Below, in pieces: positions 36,201 through 44,773 of a stretch of DNA of 64,000 nucleotides. The notes under the pieces are model-generated. The model did not search any database. It saw nothing but the letters and a program-made list of their open reading frames with translations, and was not told the origin of the DNA. The position numbers were made by a program, and so were the translations under genes. The stretch is from Lytechinus variegatus (taxonomy: Eukaryota; Echinodermata; Echinoidea; Temnopleuroida; Toxopneustidae). The stretch lies in contig NC_054743.1 of NCBI RefSeq assembly GCF_018143015.1, positions 41,868,922 through 41,932,921 on the forward strand. The letters run 5' to 3'. Position 1 is the stretch's first letter. The number at the start of each line of letters is the position of its first letter.

Positions 36201-37852
36201 GGTATGTACGTACAGTCTTTCCAGATCCATTAAACTTTCGTCATACTCCACCGCTACATGTACCGTATGTCACGCAGTGCATATCCACATTAAAAAAAAC
36301 CCACCACGCACGTGCGGGTCTCCATGTGGGTGCTCGCGTGTACCCCGGCATCGTACGTACGTACAGCAGCGCTGCTTTTGAATGCGAATTTACCCATCGT
36401 TAATTGCATCGTAAAGTTACATGACAGTTGTTTTTTTTTTTCTTTATATTTTTTAAGGGGCATCAACTCTCATTTCCTTGAGAAGGTATGCACATATTTC
36501 CCCCCCCATGGTCACACTTCTTTTGTGATAAAAACATGGGGGGACATTTGATATTGTGTCCCCCCCTGAAAAAATCATGGGGGGACCCCCCGTCCCCCAC
36601 CGATTGACGCCCATGAATTAAAAGCTTTCAGTATTTTGCATTCAAACAAGTAAATAAGTTACTTATCACAAACATTTTGGCTCAAGTCTTCACTCTTGAC
36701 AAAGAGCAGATTTCTCATGCTCAACATCGAGATCACCAATTTTTCTTATCATGATTATCTGAATGATACCCAACAGTCCTTGTCAGGACTACCTTATGTG
36801 GTAAAAACACGAAAATCCAAAAAAAATTGATCATCTATTTAAAAAATTGTTTCATTTCATTTGTAAATAAATAATAACAAGCATAAAAATGTAATTTGCC
36901 CCCATTCAGGAAGTTTGCTGCTGCTCGACCTCCTCCAGACATGTATGATTTCAAGGTCATCAACATTGACGCCTCAAAGGTTGGTGTTCAGAAACTAATA
37001 TCACTGATTGAAAGAATATTTTGAAAAATACAGTGAAGTGACATGGAGAATATGGATCCTGTATGATAAATCATGAGGAAAAAAAAATTGGTAACGACTT
37101 TGTTATTTCAGTGGCATTGGCCTTCATTACATTCAACAGCATCAAATTATAGTTTGCTTGGAAGAATACAAGTCAGTAATTATTGTAATGATTAATGAGT
37201 ATTATGTAAGCTGAGGAATTGGTATATATAACTAAGTGATCGATCCTCAACGAAGTTAGCTCAGAGTACTGTTGATTTTTATTTGAATTTGATGATTTTT
37301 GTTCAGCTTTGCACCTTATAAACTATTTATGAACGAAAGTCCGTCTAGAAGTTTAATTGGGAGTTGTTTTTATTAGCCCTCTTTTTATTTGGCTATCAAT
37401 CATTTTTGTGAGCTGCTGTTTTCAGATTATAACTGGATAGGGTATGGATTGGATTATGGGTACTTTTCCTTTCTAATGCCCCCTTCTCTATCTCTCTCTT
37501 TCTCTTTGGATCTTTCAGTATTCATCCTGATGCTATGATGATGTTAATCCTTATTTTGCCAGCATCATACTTCCCCTTTGCCAGATTTATTGCAGGGCTA
37601 CAATAGTGTTCATGAGTGAGCATGTTATGTGTGCATTTGACACAGCTACAAATATGCATAGAAGTACACTGTATAGAGCTTTAGCTATGGCAGCCTATGG
37701 TTTAAACAATAATTATATCTTGTATCACTTTTCTTTAGATCCAGACGAGCGAGGAGCTGAGTAGAATAATGGGCGACATGGCCATCCCGGATGCCACAGG
37801 TCCTTCCAATAAGGGCGATGACCTTTTAGAACTGATGGACAGTGCATCATGA
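15180..37852 (+). CDS. OSCP1: OSCP1 (organic solute carrier partner 1) homologue, complete, nine exons
   Basis: Conserved eukaryotic protein; in vertebrates it was named for enhancing organic-solute transport, and its wide presence in ciliated organisms suggests a cilium-related role (established knowledge, mechanism unclear). Coding exons: 15180-15291, 19313-19467, 24491-24658, 25577-25657, 29674-29777, 31202-31412, 31743-31885, 36910-36979 and 37739-37852. All have GT/AG borders and matching phases. The sum is 1158 bp, 385 residues plus stop, close to human OSCP1 (about 380). Diagnostic blocks in order: INLGGEMLYILDQRLRAQNI, ELFKPQDIYSKKAMRTVFDR, RLAHASIM, RPKDILLV, GEFQLIRQTLLGFFQDMHIR, GRFV...P.GTEIPG, EGSFEMEGDRVIKLGRNMY, NTDEEEE, and a C-terminal KGDDLLELMD. 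The start at 15180 was chosen because human OSCP1 also begins right before this block. Confidence 0.95.
15530..15895 (+). repeat. Purine-rich tract in OSCP1 intron 1
   Basis: Long GA/AAAG-rich sequence on the plus strand with GAAAGAAA-type repeats. No coding signal; antisense frames are Phe/Leu/Ser-rich artefacts. Confidence 0.8.
15933..16847 (+). repeat. GGCGCC-rich degenerate tandem array
   Basis: About 0.9 kb built from variants of AATCGGCGCC followed by words such as GGTCAAGAATAATCAGCGCC, ACCTAAATCTAAATCAGCGCC (cut here at its end) and CTGCCAGAG..TTAAC. Higher-order units recur every 90-130 bp (for example at the TTAAC-CGGCGCC junctions near 16077, 16180, 16273, 16405 and 16525). It lies in OSCP1 intron 1. 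Confidence 0.92.
16848..17659. other. OSCP1 intron 1, middle stretch
   Basis: AT-rich, nothing recognised apart from a few TACATGTA words. Confidence 0.45.
17663..18465. repeat. Repeat unit with poly-G and GCTCGCGC motifs, copy 1
   Basis: Starts AGTGGCGTCGATC followed by 19 consecutive G, and ends GCTGGATCCGCC. Between them the GC-rich motif GCTCGCGCTTTGCGCTCGC and variants occur at about 17888, 18074, 18183 and 18284, spaced roughly 100-190 bp in AT-rich sequence. The same motif array occurs at 57470-59365. Probably one non-autonomous mobile element family. Confidence 0.8.
18655..18905 (+). mobile_element. tRNA-derived SINE, copy 2
   Basis: Head GGGGCATCGTGGTCTAGTGG with the A-box-like part, then a decayed B box (GAGTTTGATTG). 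The body shares CAGCAAGAAATTTACTCACA, TTGTGCTGCAATCAACCCAG and GGTGAGGTAAATGG with the other copies, then GAGCGCCTTTAGCACC. The tRNA part is degenerate. Confidence 0.85.
18906..19312. other. OSCP1 intron 1, last part
   Basis: AT-rich, no feature beyond the exon 2 acceptor. Confidence 0.45.
19313..19467 (+). CDS. OSCP1: OSCP1 exon 2
   Basis: Acceptor TTGTTTATATAG, then VMHDIVKTMFNQRFVVELFK and the SKKAMRTVFDRLAHASIM block, ending SMDK before GTAAGT. 155 bp, phase fits exon 1. Confidence 0.96.
19468..21774. other. OSCP1 intron 2, left part
   Basis: Contains many TACATGTA/ACATGTACATGTA words (for example 20293, 20365, 20653, 21470) and the pyrimidine tract at 20865-21112. A segment at 20100-20260 looks like a decayed copy of the large foldback family at 43061 (GTGGGGATATGACATTATCAGC block, shared with 58258). 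No exon seen. Confidence 0.5.
20865..21112 (+). repeat. Pyrimidine-rich CTTT/CTGT tract
   Basis: Runs of CTCTCTC, CTTTCTTT and CTGTCTGT. Its open frames in all three registers on both strands are low-complexity artefacts. Confidence 0.93.
21775..22800 (+). repeat. ~160-bp tandem repeat array with DR1 (AGGTCA-A-AGGTCA) in most units
   Basis: About six diverged units in OSCP1 intron 2. Each contains CATCATAACTTTG..AGT, a GAAACTTGGACATAA block, GTAATCAAGTATCACTGAAC, a GTTTCAGGTCACATGACCAA block and GGTCAATGAACTTTGGCC. Perfect DR1 motifs lie at 22165-22177, 22328-22340, 22490-22502 and 22642-22654; the first unit has a one-base variant near 21982. A leader with GTGAGACTATAGGGGCCGC at 21799 is shared with the inverted copy at window start. 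Confidence 0.93.
22980..23607. repeat. Foldback element with CCGTAAGGGCACTAGTATTC ends
   Basis: Left arm 22980-23013 (CCAATATACCGTAAGGGCAC, then TAGTATTCAACCCG); right arm 23573-23607 is its inverse with a one-base insertion. The motif GCACTAGTATTCAACC also occurs inside at about 23190, and its inverse GGTTGAATACTAGTGC at 23373 and 23397. Non-coding interior; likely a MITE. Confidence 0.9.
23787..23876 (+). mobile_element. LINE 3' remnant (end of a reverse-transcriptase ORF)
   Basis: Thirty codons ending in TAG read SLWNNLPISIRNASTVESFK then TLLKSYLIK. The LWN.LP.SIR...S...FK..LK.YL pattern is the usual carboxyl end of CR1/Jockey-type non-LTR retrotransposon ORF2 proteins. No catalytic domain is present; it is a 5'-truncated relic in OSCP1 intron 2. 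Confidence 0.75.
23877..24490. other. OSCP1 intron 2, right part
   Basis: AT-rich with dense TACATGTA words (for example 24006, 24088, 24126, 24195, 24250, 24304). No other feature. Confidence 0.5.
24491..24658 (+). CDS. OSCP1: OSCP1 exon 3
   Basis: Acceptor TTTCTTGTAG, then LYDLMTMAVKYQISLCLRPK and DILLVTLNHMDAIRSF, ending LLLK at a GTTGGT donor. 56 codons in phase 0. Confidence 0.96.
24895..25325 (+). repeat. (ATC)n trinucleotide microsatellite
   Basis: About 430 bp of ATC/ACC/AAC triplets in OSCP1 intron 3. The long His, Ile, Met and Asp frames across it are artefacts. It is the reverse-complement type of the (GAT)n tract at 1421-1828. Confidence 0.97.
25577..25657 (+). CDS. OSCP1: OSCP1 exon 4
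   Basis: 27 codons in phase 0: TFSGVTLGEFQLIRQTLLGF then FQDMHIR, close to the human GEFQLIRQTLL segment. Acceptor CTTCGTCAG, donor GTAAGA. Confidence 0.96.
25658..28748. other. OSCP1 intron 4, left part
   Basis: AT-rich, with frequent TACATGTA words (for example 26268, 26408, 26452, 26865, 27374, 27895). A minus-strand open stretch at 26957-27230 is noted as a weak finding. No exon or RNA gene seen. Confidence 0.45.
28749..28931 (+). mobile_element. LINE 3' remnant (carboxyl end of a reverse-transcriptase ORF)
   Basis: A 60-codon open stretch ending in TAA contains RTTQGQFSITFMGSKIWNCI then PNDIKEKRSRNTFRKEL. The R...G..SI.F.G.K.WN.IP..IK....NTF.K.L pattern is typical of the last residues of non-LTR retrotransposon ORF2 proteins. 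An AT-rich tail follows. 5'-truncated relic in OSCP1 intron 4. Confidence 0.75.
28932..29673. other. OSCP1 intron 4, right part
   Basis: Probably 3' non-coding part of the LINE relic followed by unique intron sequence. No feature recognised. Confidence 0.4.
29674..29777 (+). CDS. OSCP1: OSCP1 exon 5
   Basis: Acceptor ATCTGTCAG, then VSIFLKEKVQSSNGRFV, and PYGTEIPGTIR ending in a split Arg codon at GTTTGT. Matches human VSMFLKDKVQ...NGRFV...GTEVPG. Confidence 0.95.
29778..31201. other. OSCP1 intron 5
   Basis: AT-rich. It contains CCACCTGTCTCACCTGTCTA-type short duplications near 29908-29960 and a few TACATGTA words. No exon. Confidence 0.45.
31202..31412 (+). CDS. OSCP1: OSCP1 exon 6
   Basis: Acceptor TTATATTACAG, then YFNRDGKQVETEEF and PGKYIASFKEGSFEMEGDRV and IKLGRNMY. 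Followed by a Gly/Ser/Lys-rich, poorly conserved segment. Donor CAT then GTGAGT, phase 0. Confidence 0.95.
31743..31885 (+). CDS. OSCP1: OSCP1 exon 7
   Basis: Encodes NPNPMVKAELNLLAHLMG and, at the end, FRISMFNTDEEEE, matching the human NFLARLMGG and LFTTDEEEE blocks. Ends two bases into a Glu codon at GTAAGT. Confidence 0.95.
31886..33680. other. OSCP1 intron 7, left part
   Basis: AT-rich. Includes a CA/CCCA-rich patch near 32585-32620. No exon, RNA gene or clear mobile element seen. Confidence 0.4.
33681..34068. repeat. Diverged foldback, family of the 588-bp element at 43061
   Basis: Left end AAGGGAAGATCCACCC, right end GTAAAGTGGACTTGCCCTT, imperfect inverses. Interior shares ATTTTACATCCG.TTTGA, AAATAGTGAGTG and the CTCATTTGCAT block with 43061-43648. 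Confidence 0.75.
34165..35900 (-). pseudogene. hAT-superfamily transposase relic, frameshifted, inside OSCP1 intron 7
   Basis: Antisense to OSCP1. Three overlapping open stretches on the minus strand (35822-35349, 35404-35105, 35096-34398) read as successive parts of one protein. The first holds the ...GIIIDGTQDCVGKEQES block and a YDGASNM motif, the second a THCGTH...LI motif, and the third begins as the RWLTRCASVVALLNNY segment is entered. Below 34398, in another frame, the CEAERSLSALR signature and the KTWLRNTM..DRLNHLM block of the carboxyl-terminal hATC dimerisation domain are recognisable (about 34350-34230). These are hallmarks of ZMYM/DUF4371-type hAT transposases. At least three frame changes separate the parts, so it is not functional. 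Terminal inverted repeats were not found. Confidence 0.88.
35961..36137. repeat. Foldback MITE, GTTTCATAAAGC family, copy 2
   Basis: Left end GGGTGTTTCATAAAGCTGTT, right end its inverse AGCTTTATGAAACACCC. Arms of about 60 bp include AAGAGCGACTTTAAGAACGA. A 7-bp direct repeat ACCCGGT abuts both sides (35954-35960 and 36138-36144), as expected of a target-site duplication. Confidence 0.92.
36138..36909. other. OSCP1 intron 7, right part
   Basis: Contains a GTACGTACGTAC-rich patch near 36205-36365 and a GGGGCATCAACTC...GATTGACGCCC region at 36458-36614 with C/G runs and a GGGGGACATTTGATATTGTG block. That block recurs near 57988 (GGGGACATTTGATATTGTG), marking another interspersed repeat. No exon. 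Confidence 0.5.
36910..36979 (+). CDS. OSCP1: OSCP1 exon 8
   Basis: Acceptor CCCCCATTCAG. Encodes KFAAARPPPDMYDFKVINID then ASK, with donor AAG then GTTGGT. 70 bp, phases fit both neighbours; the VINI motif matches human EVINIQ. Confidence 0.92.
36980..37738. other. OSCP1 intron 8
   Basis: AT-rich, no feature recognised. Confidence 0.45.
37739..37852 (+). CDS. OSCP1: OSCP1 exon 9 and stop
   Basis: Acceptor TTTTCTTTAG. Encodes IQTSEELSRIMGDM, then the C-terminal SNKGDDLLELMDSAS and a TGA. Matches human SEELARIMGEF and KGDDLLAMMD. Confidence 0.95.
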   Translation: MQTSEELSRIMGDMAIPDATGPSNKGDDLLELMDSAS

Positions 37853-38071
37853 GGTCAAAGGTCACTACCATTATAGCAATCAGATTTGAATTTTTGATGT
37901 ACACTGTATTATATACATTCTTACATGTGCCATTAATGTCGAGTGTTTTGAGAGACAGTTTTAGATGTTTGTACCGCTCCAGTTGATATTTCTGTAATTT
38001 CCCACACCTGAATTCACTGGAAAAATATAAACCATGGGATAATATGATTCACAGAAGATGTTACAAGATCT

Positions 38072-38288
38072 GGGGTGTTTCACGAAGATCTAAGTATGAC
38101 TTAAGTCGTACTTATATCCCAACGTGTACATGATATGCAACGCAAAATCTTATTGATTAATATGCAGTCATGTGCATCCTCCTGGTATGATCCTGACCGA
38201 TGTAGTCACGCCTTTGAAAACGCATGCAAATTGGCATTTAAGTGTGGATCTAAGTCATACTTAAACCTTTTATTTGTGAAACATCCCC
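38072..38288. repeat. Foldback element, GGGGTGTTTCACGAAG ends
   Basis: Left GGGGTGTTTCACGAAGATCT then AAGTATGACTTAAG; right AAGTCATACTTAAACC, ending TTGTGAAACATCCCC, an imperfect inverse. About 217 bp, in the OSCP1 3' region. Confidence 0.8.
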
Positions 38289-38817
38289 CTGGGTCCCGTA
38301 ACACAAATGTTAGCACGTCGTATGCTTGATTTTCACAATAGATTGTACATTGTAGTCAATGCAATCAATTGTAAAAAAATGTTCTACGATCATTATAAAC
38401 TTTGTGTAATGGGCCCCTGAATGATAAAAATGAATCCTTGGGTGTGGTTGTTTTGTGTGAAATAACACTGCCTTCTTCATAAAAGTGAATTTAGATTGCA
38501 TTGTCTGGTAGAAAAGCATCCTGTTCAAAATGGTGTCGTGAACGGTGAATATCAGGGTCTTAAATTTGTCTGCCTTTTTGGGTGCTTGCTCCATTCTTGA
38601 GTAGTATGTTGGAATCAATGTTACTTTATGTTTGTTTAGAGAGAGAGATTTGTATGTTGATATCAAAAGACTTGCAAACATATTGGAATATGAAGCACAT
38701 GGAAGAGAGTCCTTAGTTATTGATATACATGTAACCGTATGGATTTAAAATATCTGGAATATGTATTTATGCATTACATATGTAGGTGGTAAATGAATTA
38801 TATTTCTGGGGGGCGTT

Positions 38818-38947
38818 TCATGAAAAGACTTGTCAGACGTTTTATCCGACAGTTACCATAGGAACAGTGCCTCTTAGCCAATCAAAATCATGGAAAGATG
38901 TCAGATCTGACAACTTGTTGGATGAAAATGTTGATGAAATGCTCCCC
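38818..38947. repeat. Short foldback element, GGGGGCGTTTCATGAA ends
   Basis: Left GGGGGCGTTTCATGAAAAGA and CTTGTCAGAC; right GTCAGATCTGACAACTTGTT, then GATGAAATGCTCCCC. The ends resemble those of other GTTTCAT foldbacks in the window but the arms differ. Confidence 0.7.
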
Positions 38948-39018
38948 TGATTTAGTGGAGCTTGATCCATGTTTTAAATGTACATGTATATAAATCTAAG
39001 CATGGGCATAAATACATT

Positions 39019-39416
39019 GGCCCGTATTCTGATAGCAGGTTTAACTTAAACTCAGGTTTATAGTTGTGGTTTAAGTATGGATAGCCAATTGTTACATAAA
39101 TCACTAATAGTAGAGATATCATACTTCAGCTCATTTGGCTCTCAAATCATTCATAATTGTCTAGGAAGTATGAAAAGAATATTGTCTTCACCATTGATGA
39201 ATCAGGAAAGAGCACAGTAAGCATAAGAAATTATAGTCTTTGACGAAGCTGTTCATGATCGTCATGGCCCGGCTAGAAATTCCGGTATCAGGGTGAACCT
39301 GCTTAAGGACTTTGTAGATGTAGATAAAATAAAAATTTTGATGCTTTTGGCTTCCCATACTTAAACCACCACTTTAAACCTGGGTTTAAGTTAAACCTGC
39401 CATCAGAATACGGGCC
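39019..39416. repeat. Foldback element, GGCCCGTATTCTGA family, copy 1
   Basis: Left GGCCCGTATTCTGATAGCAG then GTTTAACTTAAACTCAGG; right CCTGGGTTTAAGTTAAACCT then GCCATCAGAATACGGGCC. The outer blocks TATGGATAGCCAATTG and CCATACTTAAACCACC belong to the arms. Flanks show the 3-bp repeat ATT. Confidence 0.9.
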
Positions 39417-40976
39417 ATTATGTCACACTGTACAAGTGGGGGAGGGAATGAGATAATAGTTTGTCTCTCCCTGAAACAATAATTTCGCTGTTGAATTCAT
39501 GCCAGTAACTATAAGTTTTGATTTGTTTGCAAATGTGTGTTTCATGGATTTTAACAAGTATCTGTAAAATTTAAAAGACAGTACTAGAAGTTTGTTGTAT
39601 CTATGTAAAAGTAACATGCAAGATAATGACTATTTTACCGCACTTATGACACAGGGAAGGGGGGGGGGGCTGGGTTCGTTGGAAGAATCCACCTCAAATC
39701 AAGCGATTTTGTGTTTGTCAAGCATTTGTCTTTATTGCATTTTTCATGTGACCATTTTTTTTAAGGGAAAATTCACCTTGGCATTTATGACAACAAAATA
39801 ACAATCAATGTATTAATATTGTTGACACAGATCTGTCAAAGAATGCAAAATTAATTGATTTTTAAATTTTTCATTTTGTGTCTTCACATGTGATGTGACT
39901 TCTTTAAAATCCTATTTTTTTCTCAGAAAATTGAAAATGGTTTTACCTGTGATTTCATTGTATCATCAGATATATTATTTCATACAGGATGCTATACGAA
40001 AAATATTTCTGTCATCAACCATTAAAATATGAAATTTATGGAACATAAATTACATAACCCATGGGGCAGATGCCCTCTTATGACGTCAGAAATCAAAACC
40101 TTACAAAAAATAATGATTCCCTTGTTCTTTTATGGATTTTTGTCAAAACTTTCACCAACACTTATTTGCTTTTGTTGAATACTATCTTAGCATTGGGCAA
40201 ACTTCCCATTTAAAGCGTTTGGTCATGTAGTTGCAAATAAAATAAGTGATTTCCAAGGTATTAATGCATTATTGCTAATGCATAGAAATGTATTTTAATG
40301 GATGATTTTGTTGTATCAGTGTTTAAAATTATGGATTGTTCTACTGTATCTTTGAATCGTAAGGATCTGTCCATGGGGATTTGTGCATATTGATAGCTGC
40401 ATTTGAATCTGAAACTTTTTGTGTGTGTTTAGTTTTTCTCTTTTTTTGCAGCCATTGTACATTATATCTTTGCTGAAGTGTATGTAAATCAGATTTATAT
40501 TTTTGTCTGGTGAGAAAAGATTTCACTTTGCAAATGTTTTTTTTTCTTTTGAATGTAGAGGTGGCTTGAGTTTGTGTATTATATGTAGATTATTTCTTTA
40601 TCATACATGTATTATATGAGTACATAATATCATTTTAAAAAAAATTCCAACGATAAACTAAACTTCATTTACATCTCTTCACCTGTTCATTAAGGATGTT
40701 TTACAAAAAAGTACAATCTATGTTTGTATAGAAAATTAAAACTCATCAGAAACCTGAGCTTCTAATGTCATGAAAATGTTGCTTATTTCGTTTGAAAAAA
40801 CTTGAAAGTAGGACTATATTTAGTAATTTGAAGTAGGTGTCTTTGATATTCAACATTCCAAAGCAATGTAATATTCCTTTCCAGACCAAGTTTCTTTAAT
40901 TGGATATTATTTGTACTTGGACTGATGCTGTCACATTTGGTTTTCTTATGGGATATTGCTAGGAACTTAGAATTAA

Positions 40977-40992
40977 TTATATATATATATAC
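40977..40992. repeat. (AT)n microsatellite
   Basis: Short AT repeat directly left of the 74-bp palindrome. Another lies at 41143-41175. Confidence 0.85.
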
Positions 40993-40996
40993 AAAG

Positions 40997-41070
40997 TCAC
41001 AAGGCTGACTGGAGGTTCATCAAATTTTATTTGCAAATAAAGTTTGATGAACCTCCAGTCAGCCTTGTGA
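40997..41070. repeat. 74-bp near-perfect palindrome
   Basis: Left half starts TCACAAGGCTGACTGGAGG, then TTCATCAAATTTTATTTG; the right half is its exact inverse apart from one mismatch. There is no spacer, so it could form a cruciform in DNA or a long hairpin in RNA. It lies about 3.1 kb past the OSCP1 stop codon, possibly in its 3' UTR. Confidence 0.95.
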
Positions 41071-41530
41071 ATTTGTTTATTATCCAAAGCTCTTCCTGTG
41101 AAGGACATTGAGCACTCTATTCAAGGATAAAATTCCCGAAGTATATATATATACACATGTATATATAAATATATTTCTAAATATAAGTCTTAAATCTTGG
41201 AATTAATTGCAAATATGTAATTGATTACCAGATAGCTTGTTGTAACAGACGGTAGGATTTGATGTGCAGTATTTACAAGTGAGCCATCAATTTCCAACTT
41301 ACCATCATATTTCAAATTGATTGAAATTTAGGTTTTTACAATATTCTCAGTTAATTGCCTACCATATGCCCATTACTGAAGAAGGAAAATTTGTTCCTGT
41401 CTTTTCTTACACAAAGTACCATGTAAATTGTTCACCATTTTGATGTTTTTATAAGTTATTCCATTATGTTTTATTGCACAGAAACATATTTGGAAATAAA
41501 AAAATTAAGTTAAGCTTTTGTTTAAGTGTG

Positions 41531-43060
41531 ATGAATCCACATTTTATGATAGTACAATATCAAAGGAAATAATTGAAACCACTTCAAAGTCTCTGAAATG
41601 TAGTGAGATATACCTGTACATTTGGCACTCTAGTTTAATATGAATATAAACAAAGAGTTTGAAGCTCTTTGATATAAGAAATCTGTTCTTATTTGCCATA
41701 AATTTTAGCCTCTTGCGATACTTCTTGAAACGATGGTCATTTGGTTGTTGTATTTGATTTGCTTGTTATCTGCTTATTTGTCTGCACCTTTCATTCACAT
41801 TAGCTAACAAAGTTATATGCTTAACCATAATCAACCAATCAACCTGCATGGACAAACACAGCTTTGTTTCATGATCCTTTTTATCATATTTTGGTGTTAT
41901 CAAAGCACAAGTCAGTTACTCTACAAACTATTATTATGTCACAATACCTTGAACACTCTGAGTGTGATTAATCCATCCATAGCATTTATGCATTATTTTA
42001 TGTCACATGTGATTATTTGAAAATTTGAAATTGACACCTTGATTTTTTGTTTTCATTATTAGACAAAGTATATATTTTATTGTTAGAAGTTTATGATATG
42101 TAGTCCAGTATATTCATAAATTGATATATGTGTTCTATTAGTTCATAATTTTGTTGGTCATTATCCCCTGAAATAATGTTGATAAATTGCTCACTGGTCA
42201 ACTGCCCTCTTTCCAGATATGATACAATCCCATTTTGTCGCAACAAGTTTTGTATAACTGCCACGTACATGTAGTCTACATTTATTTACCATTTGTGCTA
42301 CAGTATATACCAATTTCATCTAATATCCATATGGGGCCCATTTCATAAAACCGTTTATATGATAAACAAATTTGCAATATCACTTTTAAGTTACTGAAAT
42401 CATTTGATTTGATTGGCTGATAGAGAATTTGTTATTATATTAAGTCTTTATGAAATGAATATGGTGAGGTGAACTGTTAATGAACCAAATTATCATTTGA
42501 TAAAGTGAAAGAAAATAAGGAGATGGAAGCAAAAATAGAACCAACTGGGCATTATACTACATAAAATGTAGACTTAGTGGCCCTTATTCTGAACTCGGGT
42601 TTTAATTAAACCCTGGTTTAAAGTTGTGCTTTAACTATGGATAGCCAATGGGGCACAAATCCATAACAATACACATCTGATTTATTAACTCGTATGACAC
42701 CCAAATTGTCTGGAAATAGTAACTGAAGTATTTTGAAATATATTTCTTCATTATGATAGCAAATGGAAACAAAATAGTAAACATAAGAAATATACAATAT
42801 AAACAGAGTTTTTGAATTTTTGGCTCCTCATGATTTTAGCACAGAATTAGACCATGGTCTAAGTTAAACCTGACCTCAGAATACGGGCCAGTGGGTATTA
42901 GACCAAATGAATATTAGACCAAATTGTCAGTATACCAAATGATTTTCCCATTTGGAATTTTAGGCTCTGAGAAGAACACTGAGTGAAAATAATCTATGTG
43001 ACCCTCTTGTAATTCTCTGCTTGAAACATTGCTATTACTGTCTGTTTCCCCAAATATAAT
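41531..43060. other. Intergenic DNA between OSCP1 and the SBP-like gene, left part
   Basis: AT-rich. Holds the foldback at 42579-42889 and a weak foldback at 42332-42470 (GGGGCCCATTTCATAAA...TTTATGAAATGAATA). No gene seen. Confidence 0.5.
42579..42889. repeat. Foldback element, GGCCCGTATTCTGA family, copy 2
   Basis: Left GGCCCTTATTCTGAACTCGG, right CTGACCTCAGAATACGGGCC, with inner arms GTTTTAATTAAACC and AAGTTAAACCTG. A 3-bp repeat AGT flanks it on both sides. Confidence 0.9.
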
Positions 43061-43648
43061 TACTTAAAGGTCAAGTCCACCTCAGAAAAATGTTGATTTG
43101 ACTCAATAGAGAAAAATCAGACAAGCACAATGCTGAAAATTTCATCAAAATCGGATGTAAAATAAGAAAGTTATGACATTTCAAAGTTTCGCTTATTTTT
43201 AACAAAATAGTTATATGAACGAGCCAGTTACATCCAAATGAGAGAGTCGATGATGTCACTTACTATTTCTTTTGTTTGAATTATACAATATTTCAATTTT
43301 TACAAATTTGATGATTAGGACCTCCTCGCCTGAAGCACGAATGTTAAAATAATGGAATTCACTAGTTCAAAGAGGAATAAAACTTCACATGACAATGAAG
43401 AGAAAATCAAAATATTTCATATTTCATATAATAAAATACAAAAGAAATAGTGAGTGATGTCATCAGTTCCCTCATTTGCATACCGACCGAGATGTGCATG
43501 TAACTGTTTTGTGAAATGAAGCGAAACTTTAAAATGTCATAACTTATTTTACATCCGATTTTGATGAAATTTTCAGTGTTGTGCTTGTTGAATTTTTCTC
43601 TTTTTATTCAAATCAAGTTCTTGTTGGGGTGGACTTGTCCTTTAAGTA
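43061..43648. repeat. Large foldback element (588 bp)
   Basis: Left end TACTTAAAGGTCAAGTCCAC, right end GTGGACTTGTCCTTTAAGTA. The whole left half (including AAAATCGGATGTAAAATAAG and the GATGATGTCACTTACTATTT block) pairs with the inverted right half. No protein-like frame. Diverged relatives at 33681-34068, 20100-20260 and 58230-58400. Confidence 0.9.
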
Positions 43649-43852
43649 CAGTGTTTAAGGGGCTGTCATGCTAGTCTACAGTGCAAACCCTTCACTTGAG
43701 TTAAGTGGTTTGAATGCACACCCTACAAATGGCTTTTAATGTGCTAGTCTTGTGTGGAGACCCACTCGTTGATCAAAGTTTCAATCAGGGTCTTTGCCTG
43801 CAGACTGTCTCAGCCAGCGTAAGTTGATTTACCTATATGACATAATAATAAT

Positions 43853-44134
43853 AATATGTCCATTTATATAGCGCAGTTACTATGTGCATATACTCAATTG
43901 CGCTTTGATACTTGGTATCATATTATTACCCCGGCTGTAGCTGAGCCGCCATATTAATAGGCGCTAAAGCGTTCAAGGAAAAATCCTACCGGGTACCCAT
44001 TCACCTCACCTGGGTCGAGTGCAGCACAATGTGGATAAATTTCTTGCTGAAGGAAATTACGCCATGGCTGGGATTCGAACCAACGACCCTCTGTTTCAAA
44101 GTCCGGAGACTAATCCACTGGGCCACAACGCTCC
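43853..44134 (-). mobile_element. tRNA-derived SINE, copy 3
   Basis: From 44134 on the minus strand: GGAGCGTTGTGGCCCAGTGG (A-box region), an intact B box GGTTCGAATCC, the body with GCAAGAAATTTATCCACATT and CCCAGGTGAGGTGAATGGG, and a tail GCGCTATATAAATGG followed by ATT repeats. The best-preserved copy in the window. Confidence 0.9.
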
Positions 44135-44773
44135 ACAATGACGTGTCATTCAATCCTATTCCTTGGTAACATAAAAATCAAAAAATAATTTTGTGTTGTT
44201 CAAACAAGGCGATTCTTGATATCATGAAATTGGATATGTATGATAAATGGCTTGCCATGTGTAAGTCAATTTATCCTGGCTAAAAACTCAAGGTCTGACC
44301 TCCTCTTTAGATGTAGGTTTGAACGTTTAAATTTTGAATTATGCTCTTTAGCATTTTATCCTGGCTCTTGTATTTGAAGTGAATTGTTGCTATGCATAAT
44401 TCCTAAGGCACTTATTATTTCAATAAAAAATGAAAATATTCTACAAACCTTGTGACCAACGCTATTTCTTAATCTTGGACTCTACTTGAACACATTTCAT
44501 TTATTAACACTTATATATTAAACACAATTTCCAATCTAAATATGTCATTGTACTTCACGTGTAATTCATACCACTTTTGAATTTGTAGAAATATATATAT
44601 TTATGCTGAATATATATAATACTTTATTATGTTTGTGCAGTGTTGTTTCAGTCGGCACTGAAAAAAACTTCTGGCATTCTCTAGTTAATAAATTATGAAC
44701 AAACACAAGAAGCTTTAATGCATTATTTTTCTTATTTTAATATAGTGGTGTATGTGCTGTCGATTACGATCCT

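Larger units (their letters stand above)
37853..41530 (+). other. OSCP1 3' UTR and downstream region
   Basis: The 3' UTR starts after the TGA. Several AATAAA-type hexamers are present (for example in GCAAATAAAATAAG near 40233 and TTGGAAATAAAAA near 41491), so the true poly(A) site cannot be fixed from sequence. Foldback elements at 38072, 38818 and 39019 and a palindrome at 40997 are listed separately. Confidence 0.4.

Noticed and set aside
44040-44134. tRNA gene on the minus strand
   Set aside because: The B box is intact, but the sequence continues into the SINE body and tail, so it is a SINE head.
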